Part shown: positions 29,001-43,795 of the stretch, one piece after another
Layout of the letters: the number at the start of each line of letters is the position of its first letter
Numbering within the stretch: the first letter of the stretch is position 1
Source: Rhododendron vialii
Lineage: Eukaryota; Streptophyta; Magnoliopsida; Ericales; Ericaceae
Reading direction: 5' to 3'
Assembly (NCBI RefSeq): GCF_030253575.1
Contig: NC_080563.1
Coordinates: 14,775,001-14,839,000 of the forward strand
Length of the DNA stretch: 64,000 bases
The notes under the pieces: model-generated
What the model was told of the DNA's origin: nothing
Seen by the model: only the letters and a program-made list of their open reading frames with translations
The model's database searches: none
Position numbers and translations under genes: made by a program

Positions 29001-30844
29001 TACACATCCCTGGTCCGCTCCCAGACGGTGCCTAAAAGTACTGTCGGCCAAATAAAGAATGGCAATTTACTGATGATGTTGAGGAGTTTGTAGATAGGTT
29101 CGGTGAATGCCGTATGCTCGGCCACGTACTCGTCTGGTTGTGGTTCTCTTTTTGTTTTCTGCCACGACTGTGGCTGAGGGTGCTGCGGAGGTCGACCCTT
29201 ATTGATCGGCTTGTTGGTCATTTGGCCTGAAGTGCCCTAGTCTCTTTGCCCCTGGCGAACGTTCGCAACTTGTTTCTTCGGCCCAGTTGTTTTGGCAGGT
29301 TCTGGAGCCTTTGGTGTATGTCGCTCGGCCATAGCTTCTTCATGGACACAATCCTTCTCGATTATGGTCATGAGCTCTCCCATTGTCTTAGGCGGGTTAC
29401 GTGAAAGGTCACGAAACATTGCCGAGGCTGGATCCAACCCGTTCATAAAAGATTCAGCCGCGACCCCTTGATCATAATCTGGGATAAGATTATAGACCTC
29501 CTAATAGCGCTCGGTATAAAGCCATAGGGTTTCTCCAGTCGTTCTTCGCATGTTCACCAGCATAGATAATGTCTTCGGTTGAATGTTGCTGGTTACAAAG
29601 CGTTTACTAAACTCTAACTCCAGCTCGTTGAAGCAAGTGATAGACTTGGGTTTCAATTGATTGTACCATAACATGATTGGTTCACTCAGCGTGAGTGGGA
29701 AGATCTTGCACATGAGGGCGTCGGAAAAGTTATGGAGGCTCATAGTTTGTTTGAAGCGACAAACGAACGCGACTGCGTCCTCCTTCGCTTCATAACGTTT
29801 TAGCTTCGGCATGACAAACCTGTCCGGCGGCCGCTCCTGTTGTATAGCATCCACGAAGGGGGAAGCCTTTGCCTTCCCGAGCTTCAAATTGTCTTCTTGA
29901 ACTGGGGTTTGTGGGACAATAGGGAGAGGAACCTCAGCATGCGGCTCAGGAGTCTTTCTGCGTTCTCGTCGATGGTGCCGGTGATGTTCGTCTTCCTCCT
30001 TCGGCCGTCGAGTGGCTACAACCGAGGGCGCACACGCTTCATTTCTCAAGCCTGTCAAACGAGCATGTTGAGGCTTAAAACCTGGGTCAACGGGTTGATA
30101 CATGGTTGGCAAGCCCGTAAATTGATCGTATAGGATAATCGTGTTAACGTGCTCCTAACGGGTTCCTCGACCGTCTGCTCGGCGGCGGCTGCTTGAGTTT
30201 GCCGAGTGCCGTCCTTCTTGGGGTTCGGAGTTATGTCGGGATCGCACCAAGTGTTCACGGCTACTACCGGTGTGTGTGCGCCGAGGTGGATTGTTTAGAT
30301 CCACGGGCCTCTTCCCACTTCTTGGACTCGGTTGCCATTCAGAACGAAGTTGTGCTCAGGCTGACGCGCCTCCCTTACTGGTTCCAGATGTGGAGCCCAT
30401 AGCTGAAGATCGTGAACTCTCAGCACGAATAATGCTCGTCAGCCGAGGACGTAAATCCGTCGGTGGTTGACATCCCTGGTCAAGACGCTCGAATACAGTT
30501 CGACGCTCGGAAACGGCGAGTTCGGTCATTTGGGCTGGACGAGATGTTTTGCTTCGTTTACGAGGTTCCTTCGGTCGGCTCGGTTCGGCAAGATGCCCGT
30601 GAGTAGGTGTTATAGTCATCCCTCCGTCCCGCTCCTCCAGCCGCTGTTGAAGCTGGGCGATAACCGCCGCCTGACGTTTCTGCTCCGCCAAGGCGACGTC
30701 TAATTCTGTGGGTGGAAAAGAAAGTTGGCGAGCCACGTGAGGAACCGCCCTAGCCGCTTGATGGGGTTCAAGATTGATAGACCCATAACCCTCCAACCCG
30801 AGGGTGAAGTTCTCTGGACCCGGAGGTGAGAGGCGCTGCGCCAT
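26048..30844 (-). other. gag-pol region of the outer Tat element
   Basis: From right to left: an N-terminal gag part starting MAQRLSPPGPENF, a retrotransposon gag core (FVCRFKQTMSLHNFSDALMC, LWYNQLKPKSITCF), a retropepsin-like part (LIDHGSSVDIMFY), reverse transcriptase ([29 protein letters not shown]), RNase H, and a second, archaeal-type RNase H (TVDGASNVHEAGAG, NNEAEYEVLITGLQLAL, HNAHADALAGLAS). The second RNase H assigns it to the Tat lineage. The Athila-type element starts directly after it. The region is broken at several points and is treated as a fossil. Confidence 0.85.
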
Positions 30845-30945
30845 TTGTTCCGTTCAGTCGAGAGGAGTGGACAGAATTCGAACTGGGATCGAATCAGGCC
30901 CTCTATCCGGTATAACGAACAAGAAGGACACCACGAAAATCGTGA

Positions 30946-30961
30946 TCCCCAGCAGAGTCGC
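30946..30961 (-). promoter_or_regulatory. Probable primer-binding site of the outer Tat element
   Basis: Just inside the right LTR, the minus strand reads GCGACTCTGCTGGGGA, which resembles the tRNA-Arg-type site known from Tat/Ogre elements. The match to a specific tRNA was not checked. Confidence 0.45.
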
Positions 30962-30965
30962 TAAT

Positions 30966-31769
30966 TGTGGGGGTCGTTTTCTTCGTGATCCTTCCTATGT
31001 TCCTTTCTCCGTTTGCTGGACCGTGGGAGACGGTGTTGAACTTGGGGTACCTGCAGAACCGGAGGGGGATGTTCCTCCGGGAAGAAGCTCCGACGAACTA
31101 GTCAGTAAGTGGAGAAGACAAGAAGAAGTTTAGTAAGAAATATGCTAGTAGAAAGGAAAGAGTGCTGTTGTGGAGGAGTTCAGATCCTTTTCTTAATGAT
31201 AGTGCCCTTCTATTTATAGGCGAAGGGGTAGAGTGTTAAGCAAGATGGCTTTGCTTTCCACGCGTCAAGTAACGCTCGGATGACGTCATGTAGCAGAGTC
31301 ATTTAATGAACGCCGCTTCCCCAGATCTTACAGAGTCACATGGGTCGGTGTCAAAAAGGTCACATCGCTCAGAGATGTCAATTCGAATATCAGAAAGGAC
31401 AGCTTACTTATCAATAGATATTTCTAGAAGGTTCCATAAACGATGACACTCGGTGGAACTCCCTCCTGATGGACGCAACTTCTCCCTATCCAAAGAACAA
31501 CTTTACCGAGCGAGAGGACATACCCAGTCAAAAGATAAGATCACCGGGCAAACTCGAGTTTACGTGCGTTCGGATAGGCGTACAACGTTCAGTGAAGCAC
31601 CCGGGGATCCATCTATCCTTCGGAAGATTAATGACACATCACGCCTAAGCTCACCTTTATTTACAGATGAACTGAGACAGCTGGACGACGGGTCAAATAG
31701 CGTGTGAACCTTTTTCCCTCTTTGATCCATGTGAACCCTATGAACCTTCGGATATTTCGGCCCCCTACA
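30966..31769 (-). repeat. Right LTR (5' LTR) of the outer Tat element
   Basis: An 804-bp partner of 12613-13416 with the same TGTGGGGG...CCCTACA ends (plus strand). It is followed by the TTTTC target duplication at 31770-31774. Confidence 0.92.
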
Positions 31770-31774
31770 TTTTC

Positions 31775-32164
31775 CTTCTGCAATAATTGGACTTTTTTAG
31801 AAAGAAAAAAAAAGTGCACAAATATTTATCAAAGCCACAAATATTCATCCTCGTCTCTTTTGATTTTCCATCTCTAGAGTGAAAAAAATTCCTTACAAAA
31901 TTCTTATCACGTCGTTGAATCTTTATCTCTTACTAAAATTGTCGAGCTAAATCGATGAGAGGTAAATATCGAATAAATATTTTGTGGTTCTGTGCATGTC
32001 ATAGATACTGCACTTGTTAAAAATTAAAATTACAAAGAAATACACACACAGATATATGTGTATGTGGAATATAAAATAATCTCCTAAAAACCCAATCCAC
32101 CACTCCTCCGATCACCTTTTCTTCCTCAAATCGTCTCCCTCTCTCCCAGTTACATCTCTCCAAA
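31775..32164. other. Former AUG7/malate-dehydrogenase-like intergenic region, right half
   Basis: Host flank that continues the sequence left of 12608. It is AT-rich, with a CT-rich leader just before 32165 (CTTCCTCAAATCGTCTCCC and CTCTCTCCC), consistent with a 5'UTR for the exon that follows. Confidence 0.5.
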
Positions 32165-32207
32165 ATGGCGAAACAACTGCTCTGCGTCCTTGTCACCGGT
32201 GCCGCAG
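32165..32207 (+). pseudogene. Orphan first exon matching cytosolic NAD-malate dehydrogenase
   Basis: A 43-nt exon encodes MAKQLLCVLVTGAA and the first base of the next Gly codon, then meets a splice donor (GTAAAAC). Plant cytosolic malate dehydrogenases begin MAK-x5-VLVTGAAGQIGYALVP, and I recall an intron at this same place. The VTGAAG part is the start of the NAD-binding fold. No second exon (QIGYALVP) is seen before the SQD1 gene, and a Stowaway MITE starts 13 bases after the donor. It is most likely a remnant of a gene lost or moved elsewhere. A chance match to another NAD-binding protein is possible. Confidence 0.6.
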
Positions 32208-32219
32208 GTAAAACTGTTA

Positions 32220-32458
32220 CTCCCTCCGTTTCATATTAAGAGTTCCCCACGAAAAGTCGTGTTATTTTTCAAATCAAAAAATCAACTACTTCAGTGTATA
32301 AGTTTTCAAATTTTTTCGCACCAAATTGAAGCACTAATCGAGATATTTAATACGGTACGAAAAAAATTTAAAAAATTAAACACCGAAGTAATTGATTATT
32401 TTTTTTTGAAAAATGGCAAGATAGAGAAAATGAGACTCTCAATATGAAACGGAGAAAG
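32220..32458. mobile_element. Stowaway-type MITE behind the malate-dehydrogenase-like exon
   Basis: The 239-bp element has ends CTCCCTCCGTTTCATATTAA and AATATGAAACGGAGAAAG, with TA flanks at 32218-32219 and 32459-32460. The interior is AT-rich and non-coding. It has the same ends type as the MITE at 17537, with a different interior. Confidence 0.85.
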
Positions 32459-34972
32459 TAAAAATTAGCAATGACACTGTATTTTTACTCAATAAATACA
32501 AGTGTGGTGGTTATCCACAATGCCCTTGTACTTCTCTCTTCTTCGCCCGCCAAATGGGTTGGTAGGTTAGTTTTAGAACAACGTTATACGGTTATAATTT
32601 ATATAATCTTCTTCTGCATTCGATGTTCTAAGGCTCCGTTCCGTTAAGATTTTTAAATTAAAAGTGATATATTATAAGTGAATAACTTGTGTCGTAAAGT
32701 GAAAGGAAGAAAGGGGTCAAGTCATAATTCAAAAAACATTCAGGATAGAACTGTATTACTCAATGCAAAAATCTTCGCATTGAAAGGAATATCCTCTCCT
32801 CCTCCCCCTCTCGATACTCGGGAGTAAGAAAACACAACACAGAATACAAGAAGCCAACAACCCCAATAGGCAATAGCTTGTCCCAAACCCTCCGAAAAGT
32901 GCCTCCTCTCCGTCGACTATCGTATACACACTATCTATAGATACAGCCTCTACCTTCTGAAGAAACCCTTTTGAGTTTGGTTGCTATTTTCATCATCTTC
33001 ACAAGGTAAATCCTATTTTAGTCAACTCTCTCTCTCGTTCATCATTTTCGTAGATTTATCTGTTGTTGCTACGATCTGTATTTTTCTTATACTGTCCAAG
33101 ATTTGATTCTTTAACTCCCATATTTCCTTCCATAAGTAAGCTTATTGTCAGAGCTGAAATGGGTCTTTGCAGAATTTGTATTCTATGCATTTGTGCTCCA
33201 GCGCAGCATTACAGATTATGTAATGCATTTTATTCGACATAAAATGTTTTCCTGAGCAAACATTTACTCAGTTTTTCAGCGTTTGGTTGAACAAAAGGGG
33301 TATGTCTTTTTGTGAAAAAAATTTCCCATCCAAAGCTGGGAAACGACTTAAGCTCCAAAGGCCCGTTAGTTTTTTTTTGATTAATTGCTCGATTCCATGT
33401 GCTAAAGTAATTGCGAAGGGAGACTGTGCTTAATTTTACGGTGTAACTTTCATCTCGCAAATTCTACTTCAAAGTCTAAGCAAATGCGAAAAAAATGGAA
33501 ATGGAAAGAATTTTTCTATGTAAAATCATTTCATGCAAGTTATTGTTCAATGTAGAATAATCAATAATTTACGTCGAACCAAATGGAGCTTTTATGAAAA
33601 TGAAAGACATACCGGGAAGATAGTACTCAATTTCATATTGAAGTATTTGACTTTTGTACGGTTTATGTTTGGTGATGTTTTGTTTGGGCTTCAAGTTTCG
33701 GGAGATGGGCTAGTACTAGATTCTGCTGAAACATGGATCCCAATATTTGATTTGTTTTGGTTTCATAACATAGATCTTAGGCTCTCTGAGGATAAGTTAT
33801 CAGAAAGTGTTACGAGGACAGGGGCCTTGGATTCAATTTCTTAAGTTGTCGGGACTCGGTAGGAGGAGAATGGGGATAGAGGAAGCTTACAGCGGTAGTA
33901 CATGGAAAGTGCATCTATTTATATGGTGTTGTAACTGGGCCAACTTGTTGGTCCTAGTTTTTCTGCTTACGGTGTGGTTATATGTCTACATTCCTCGGTA
34001 GATTGATGGAGACTGCATAGAGGTTCACAACCAAACCTGCAGAGTCTAATGTGTATGCATGTGGACTGGCTGAAACATTCCATAGACATTCTCTTTGTGT
34101 CCGGTGTACTTGATGGTTGACCTGACAAAAGCTGCCTTTTCTTGAACTTTATGGATGTAAAATGAGGTAGTGGACTAGTCCCTCCTGACTCCTGCACTGT
34201 CAACTGGTGTGGTTATAGAGTCCCTTTGTTAAAATGTACCCATTATCTAACTTGAAAGATCAATATGGTGCACTATATGTATGGAGGTTAAGTTGAGGTA
34301 AGATTGGTCTCCAACTTTTTGGTGTGTGTATATTAGTATATATATGTATCCCTGTTCTGCAAATGTGCCCATTGTCTAACTTGAAAGAACTATCGTGCAT
34401 TGTGAGGTGCTACCCCAAAAACTCAATTCCTAAGGCACTTCCGGTTGTAAGGTACTAAGGTGAGTAACAGTCCTTGGGCGTTAACGTTTTAGGAAAATTC
34501 CTATTCTTTCACTTTCTTTTTTTTCTCTTTTCTGCGAGGGCGGAGATGCAATGGTATATGTGCATATTTTATTGTTGGGCTGCAGTGATATCGAACTCGT
34601 TACATTCATTGTGTCGTTTCTTTTTTTAATTAATCCTATAATTTGTTTTCTGCCGAAGGTTTTCTCTTTCCATATCCATGGAAGTTCTTTGCTAATAATT
34701 TGGCCTACTAGGTCTATGCATTGGGCTTTTTGATTTTCTGTTGTCATTCTGTGCATTAAAGATCCAGATGCCCCAGCCATTTGGATATCTTTTGATTGCA
34801 TGTGCTTTTATTTTGGTTAGTATAAAACAAATTAAAATATAACATGGTAAGAACAAGCTTCCTTTCTCTTCTGACACTATTATGTAACAAGAAAAATACC
34901 TTGAAGCACAGCATTGAAGATTGTAAAACACAAGCTAATCATTTCCATATTCTCTTTGCAGATATTCCATAA

Positions 34973-38111
<3,139 letters not shown>

Positions 38112-38597
38112 GTACTTACATTGGAGGGAAACTCTGGCTGAGAATTAGTCGTTCTTGGGGTCGAATTTTCCTGAGTAGAAGCATGGTATGTTTGGAACTT
38201 GTTATTCTTGTGAAATAAGTTTTATCTGGGGAAGGAGGATTAGGTTGTGAAAATAGTGCTCTGTGTTAGGAGCCCTGGAATTTAGATTTTTAGGGAAAAT
38301 AGATGTTTTACTCACTGCTTGCGCCCTTCGTCTGTACTTTGCAGTGATGCAAACGAAGCGACTGTCTTTAACATATGCAAGAAGGTTAATATGTTTCGCA
38401 TGAATGGTTCCGAAACGTTTTAAAAAAAAAGTACTATGACAGCAGTTCATATATAGCATCTTGAAAAGTATGTAATCTTGCTTTTGAGAACCAGAAGAAA
38501 ATCAATTTTCGTTCTAAATAAAAAGCACGTTAAGGACCTCATAGTGCAATACACTTGGATTCATTTGTTTTGGCAGCAGTTATTGCTTATTCTGGAT
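38112..38597 (+). other. SQD1 3'UTR and downstream flank
   Basis: T-rich, non-coding sequence follows the TAG stop at 38109-38111. No further exon is recognised. Confidence 0.5.
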
Positions 38598-38725
38598 TGA
38601 AAATGGATTTTAGGAAAAAATAGAGGAAAGAGAGTGGTCGGGTAAGGATAAATAAGGAATAAATATGGGCAAACCAAAATACGTTTGAAGGGCTAAGATC
38701 GCTACCGAATGTCGCCATGCGGTAC
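38598..38725 (+). repeat. Dispersed repeat, copy 1
   Basis: The block beginning GGATTTTAGGAAAAAATAGA and including AAATACGTTTGAAGGGCTAA matches 39109-39232 at most positions, in the same direction, about 510 bp apart. It is probably a small non-autonomous transposon. Confidence 0.65.
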
Positions 38726-39095
38726 TAAAAATTTCTGGACGCGTGGCTTCGAGTTTTGGCAATTGAGATACCCCTCTGTATGCTCTACTACGCGCCAATG
38801 TTACGGGTGGAAGACACCTTCGTCTATGATTGGATAGGATTGGAGCTTTGGCCTTGGAAAAAGACAATAAGGGTAGATATCACATTCTTCTAGGAGTATC
38901 TTTTGAGAAACTACAAGGTGTCAGTGGTCAATTTGACGTACAAAGGTGTCGTGGCCACGTTTAACCGTGAAGTGAGATAGTTTCGAAAGTTACTAGTAGG
39001 GAAACTTCAACTTGAAATCTTATTAAAGAGTTCCGAAGTCTTGTGCTGCTTCATAATCAGATCAATCTTTCAAGATTTGCCATTCCTCTAAACGT

Positions 39096-39252
39096 GTTTT
39101 AGACGGTCCGGATTTTAGAAAAAAATAGAGGAAAGAGAGTGGTCTGGTAAGGAGAAAGAGGGAATAAATGTGGGCCGTCCAAAATACGTTTGGAGGGCTA
39201 AGATCGCCAACGAATAACGTCCAAAAGTGGACGGTCTAGATTGAAAATCAAT
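39096..39252 (+). repeat. Dispersed repeat, copy 2, with inverted ends
   Basis: This copy shares the AGAGGAAAGAGAGTGGTC and TACGTTTGGAGGGCTAAG blocks with the first. It starts TTAGACGGTCCGGATTTT and ends GGACGGTCTAGATTGAAAA, which suggests short terminal direct or inverted signals around ACGGTC. No ORF. Confidence 0.6.
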
Positions 39253-41429
39253 TTTGATCGATAGAAATTAATTGTTACCGATTAAAATTAAAAAGCAAAT
39301 TTCAATCATTGATTGCCGAAATAAACGGCCGAAGTGTGCAGAACTATGAACAAGTTTCTCTAGTTCTATACTTACATCCTTCAGAAACTGCTTTGAAAAT
39401 TTACAAAACCATGGGCTGGAATCTGTTGTCTGCACTTAGCTGGGCTTTAGTTGTAGAAGGGCCATCCAGGCCCCCAGCTATTTCCGGTAGTATATCTTTT
39501 CGGCCGAAAAGCAATATATATGGATATAAATGCTCCAAGTATTTCAATTAATTTATGGCACCCCACTGCTCTGTTTGGTCCCCTTACTCGAGAAATAGCC
39601 AGTTTTTCACATGCTGTTGTACCAAATTTCATCTAGGCTAATGATTTTGTTCTCCAGAAATAGTCGACGAGTGCGTGCGTAAATTGGCGCAGACACCTTA
39701 GCTATCTCGAAACATACATCGTCACTTTTCTGAACACACCACATTTGTGCGATGAACTATGCACCATTGATAAGGTTTTTATGTAAAAAAAGTTACCAAA
39801 AAAAAAAAAAGAACTTCGAAAAACTTGGTGTATTTTTCTTCCTACGAATATTGTTTGTTCATGAACTTATTGAATACCCTATGTCAAAATGACTTTTTAC
39901 ATGGTTGATATTCTTGGAAGGATTTTTGGACGAACAGTTTCGTTGTAATCATTGTTTTGCACCATCCATGGTCCCACAATACTTGAGCACCGGAGTCTAA
40001 ACTAGACAGAGCACTTAAAAGCTGGTGAAGTAAATCGTTTTATTGTGAAACACGCCCACGTCTTGGCTATGACGGCCTTGAGAAGCTTGAGGTAGTTGTT
40101 ATTTGTGTTTGTTTTTGATATTTATATGTGTGATGCATTTTCCCCACGGAAAAAAGAAGTCATTGATGAGAAAAATTAATGACAACTCCACAATTCAGGT
40201 GAAACCTGTACTTCCTGAATTAACATGTACTTTTTATCAGGATTAAGCGCTATAGCTTGTTTCCAATACTTAGCGGCTTAATCGAACCAAGCCTCCGCAA
40301 TTGCAGAATCACGCCATATTGCAAGTATTTAGGGTCTTGTTCGTAAAAATGCATCCAAAGTGATCATGCCTTGATGAAATTGCTAGAATATAATAATTCT
40401 CAGGTAAGGGTGTTCCAAGAGCTCCTTGCACACATGTGATTGGTTCATATTGGTGGGACCTGTACCTTATCGTTTTTGTTTATTTAACTTAATACTGCAA
40501 ACATAAGATACTATTTAAGATGTAACATGTTTTAAATGACCGAGAGCAATCCTCCAAAGAGTATTCTCAAATAACTTTGCTCATATAATCACAGTTTGGC
40601 ATAATAATATCGCAATTTCGAATCAGTTTCAATCATATCCCCAAAGTACTAAGGATGCACGGCTGGACAGGGACGATCGCCTATTTGAAGGTCTAAAAAT
40701 ATCATTTCTATGATAGTGGAATTTTTTCAAAGAAGAATTACATACTACTACTATGCAGCTTCGCCCTCACACTTGAATTTTAACATGTTATATATGTAAA
40801 TGGTTTTTATTGCAAGTATATATTTGCTCCATAAAGTTCAAATCATGTGTTCGTCCTTACCAGGCCCCAATGACCTAACATATACTATGCAACATTTAAC
40901 CATGACTACGTGGGTCATTAAGCACCACATGTCCGTACACAAGCAAAAACAAGTGCAATCCATACCTCTTTGTCTACGCAGGCAATGCAGTTCATGTGAA
41001 TTATGTATGAATAATTGGGAACGGAACTAGGATTTTGTAAACACGGGAGCCAAATTATGAGCAACAACATGATGAAATTCAAGGTTCCGGAATCTTTATA
41101 GCTTGTTTGGTTTAGGTTTTGAGAGAGGTTTTTTGGGTAATGGGTGGAGAGATAGAAAAAAAGAAAGAAATTATTAATTGAAGGGAGAGCTTTTGGGAAA
41201 CTGTGCACAGAGACATGGGTTGGGTTTTGGGACTTAAAACAAACATATTCTTAAAAGTATTTAAATGTCAAAACACCTAATACAAAATACAACATCTAAG
41301 TGTTCTTGATAAATCAAAAACAATTACTTTATAATAATATTGAAATTAAATAAAAAAAAAAACGATGTGGGGGCTTTGGCCCCGTATGCCCTAAGGTTGT
41401 TCTGTCTCTGTTGTATGATAGCGAGGAGT
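39253..41429. other. Gene-poor spacer
   Basis: No coding exon, RNA gene or clear repeat is recognised. The sequence is AT-rich with scattered A runs (for example near 39785-39810). Confidence 0.4.
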
Positions 41430-41634
41430 AATTATTCAGTTGGTGTTCGGGGCACTGTCACGTGATGTTCCAACACCTCTATCAACTACACATTTCTGTA
41501 GGGTCTATACACCTTTATCAACTACACATTTCTGTGGGGTCCATACATTCAGTATTAGACCCTACAAAAATAATATGTGGTAGATAAAGATGTTCAGCAC
41601 CACGTGGCGATGCCTCAAGACCACACAATAATTT
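41430..41634. mobile_element. Foldback MITE, AATTATTCAG family, copy 1
   Basis: The left end AATTATTCAGTTGGTGTTCG is loosely mirrored at the right (CACCACGTGGCGATGCCTC, then ACACAATAATT). Inside, ATCAACTACACATTTCTGT occurs twice as a direct repeat. It belongs with the better-preserved copy at 45270-45412. Confidence 0.5.
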
Positions 41635-41879
41635 TTCGATAGTTACTAGTTAGACGGTCCACTGATTCAAATGTCAGCATCACATCTAAAGGGCCATAAC
41701 AAACAGACAATAGGATGAGATATGAACTTGCATATATTCATGTTGACATAATTACACCAACTTGATTGAAGGGCTGGTTATGTTGGGTAATGGTTGAACC
41801 CAAAATTATCAAAAGAAATTGGCTTGTCTGCTGTTCAGCTTTGGACAGTAGAAATGCGGTCCAAGTAATCACAAATGTC

Positions 41880-41998
41880 AGATAGTATTTTTAATGGTCC
41901 AAATTTGTTTTCAATCTTTTATCGGTAATAAAAGACTTTTACCGGTAAAAGATTCAACAAATCTGAACCATTGATTGTTAATAGAAACGCTTTAGATT
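41880..41998 (+). repeat. Dispersed repeat with TTTTACCGGTAA core, copy 1
   Basis: ATCTTTTATCGGTAATAAAA, CTTTTACCGGTAAAAG and TTGATTGTTAATAGAAACG recur in the same order at 43220-43310. It is likely a small non-autonomous element. The core itself is palindromic. Confidence 0.55.
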
Positions 41999-42261
41999 GA
42001 ACCGCACATGAAAGCCACCCAATCAACAATGAAATGATATTAATCTGAAACAGTCCAAGTTTTTGGCTTACAGATAAGGATCTAATAATATTCAACAAAT
42101 CATGTTTGAAGCAATGATTGATACTAATTGCCTGTCTCATAGGCTAAAACCCACAAAAAAGAACATGTGGATGTTGATTAGTTCCCTCCTAATCCAAAAG
42201 GGCATTTTCTTGTCATTAGCGTAAAATGGATAAACATCATCAAAAACATATGGTTAATAGG

Positions 42262-42698
42262 GGATTCAGGGAGCGTGCTGCACAGCTACGTGCTGTGCAG
42301 CGTGCTGCGCGGCCTCCGGAGCCGTCTTGCCGGCATCGGCCCGATGATCAGAGACGTCCACTACGTAGAGCTCGTCGAGTACTACAAGCATACCAAAAAT
42401 CAACCCGATCAAATATCGTTAACTACTTCATCGGAATACATATAATTTGGAAAAAAATGAATCCTAATGGATACGAAACACTGGATCAAAACCACTGAAT
42501 CCATTCTTTTCGAATTATATGTGTTCCGATGAGGCACTTAACGATATTTGATCGGGTTAATTTTTGGTATAGCTGTAGTACTCGACGAGCTCTACGCAGT
42601 GGACGTCTCCGATCGTTGGGCCGATGCCGGCAAGGCGGCTCTGGAGGCCGCGCAGCACGCTGCACAGCACGTAGCTGTGCAACACGCTCCCTGAATCC
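42262..42698. mobile_element. Mutator-like foldback element with 9-bp target duplication
   Basis: The 437-bp element starts GGATTCAGGGAGCGTG and ends CACGCTCCCTGAATCC. Its arms of about 200 bp are complementary nearly throughout, up to a short loop near 42470-42495. The flanks carry a perfect 9-bp direct repeat GTTAATAGG (42253-42261 and 42699-42707), the size made by Mutator-like transposases. No transposase is encoded. The arms are GC-rich near the ends, with a nested mini-palindrome GCACAGCTACGTGCTGTGC, unlike the AT-rich surroundings. Confidence 0.9.
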
Positions 42699-42707
42699 GT
42701 TAATAGG

Positions 42708-43204
42708 ACTTTTAGGTTAGAAAAATCAAAGCATCCTAAAGACTTGTATGGTATAGAGATAATGCGAGATTGTTATTCAGCCATGGAATCTTAGAAGTCG
42801 TGATAGGCTGGGATTTCACATAGCCGTAAGGTTGCTCTATAGTGACTGCGGAGGGCTTAACATCGATAGCCGGTGATAATCTCTCCGCAATTGCGTACTC
42901 CTTGCGAGTCTCGTAGCTGTATTTTGATCAGGAATTCTACAAAAAGAAATGAAAAAATGAGGAATGAGCCCCGCTCTGATATCATGTGAAAACTTTATAT
43001 CAAACTACAATCTAATTAACAACTAGTGGAGAGGTCCTCAAATTATATTAAAGTGATCGCTCATTTCACTCCCGAGCGATGTGAGACTATATTTCCTTAC
43101 CAAGGCTAAAACCTGCAAAATTATGAAATGAGTAGAAGTCGAACGGATTCTACAGGGAGCAAGTCACTATAGGGGTGTAGTGATCATCCGGACCGTACAT
43201 TTCC
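42708..43204. other. Spacer without recognised features
   Basis: Nothing beyond ordinary AT-rich sequence is recognised between the foldback element and the next dispersed repeat. Confidence 0.35.
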
Positions 43205-43312
43205 TCAATCGATGGTTCAGATTCGTTATCAACTTTTATCGGTCAAAGCGTACTTTTACCGGTAAGAGTTAACAAACATATTTAAACTATTAATTGTCAA
43301 GAGAAACGGTTG
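43205..43312 (+). repeat. Dispersed repeat with TTTTACCGGTAA core, copy 2
   Basis: Matches 41880-41998 in order and direction (ACTTTTATCGGTCAAAG, CTTTTACCGGTAAGAG, TTAATTGTCAAGAGAAACGG) at lower similarity. Confidence 0.5.
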
Positions 43313-43763
43313 CATACTACAGGAGGTGCTACAGAGTTGCGCAATACAAGGTCCCCGATTCGGAGGGGGACGGGACAATTTTGAGTATTCCCTTGCAATA
43401 TACGATGTCGCTTTCTGCAGTTATACAAAAGTGTTGTTATTACTATATCAGGAAAAATGGCCATCCAAGGGACCAAAAGCTTATGCTACGAATCTAACAA
43501 GAAGATTTTAAAGGTCTGCTTGGACGCGGTAATTATTACCACCATAGGTTTGGTCAAGCATCAGGCCTGGAATTATTGACAGGAATATCCACATGGGATC
43601 AAGTTAGAAAGTGGGAAAAATTTGCCGAAGTGGTGGTCCCTCTCTGTGCAATCCTTATCCATCAGCCTGCAATGGGTTGGTTCTTTGGTGGGTTCTCCAC
43701 CTAGCAAGGGTCACTGCCCATGCTTTGGTCTCTTCAAGGACTCATTACTTACCGGGTCCATTT

Positions 43764-43795
<32 letters not shown>

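Larger units (their letters stand above)
12613..31769 (-). mobile_element. Ty3/Gypsy LTR retrotransposon, Tat lineage (outer, host of a nested element)
   Basis: Two 804-bp LTRs (12613-13416 and 30966-31769) begin TGTGGGGGTCG and end GGCCCCCTACA, and are flanked by a 5-bp target duplication TTTTC (12608-12612 and 31770-31774). The coding strand is minus. gag, protease, reverse transcriptase, RNase H and a second archaeal-type RNase H occur in that order from right to left; this double RNase H set marks the Tat/Ogre/Retand group. No integrase is recognised. By eye the LTRs differ at about 33-35 positions (about 4%), which at usual plant rates suggests roughly 1.5-3 million years. The element is broken, with several breaks, and a younger Athila-type element lies inside it. 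Confidence 0.9.
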
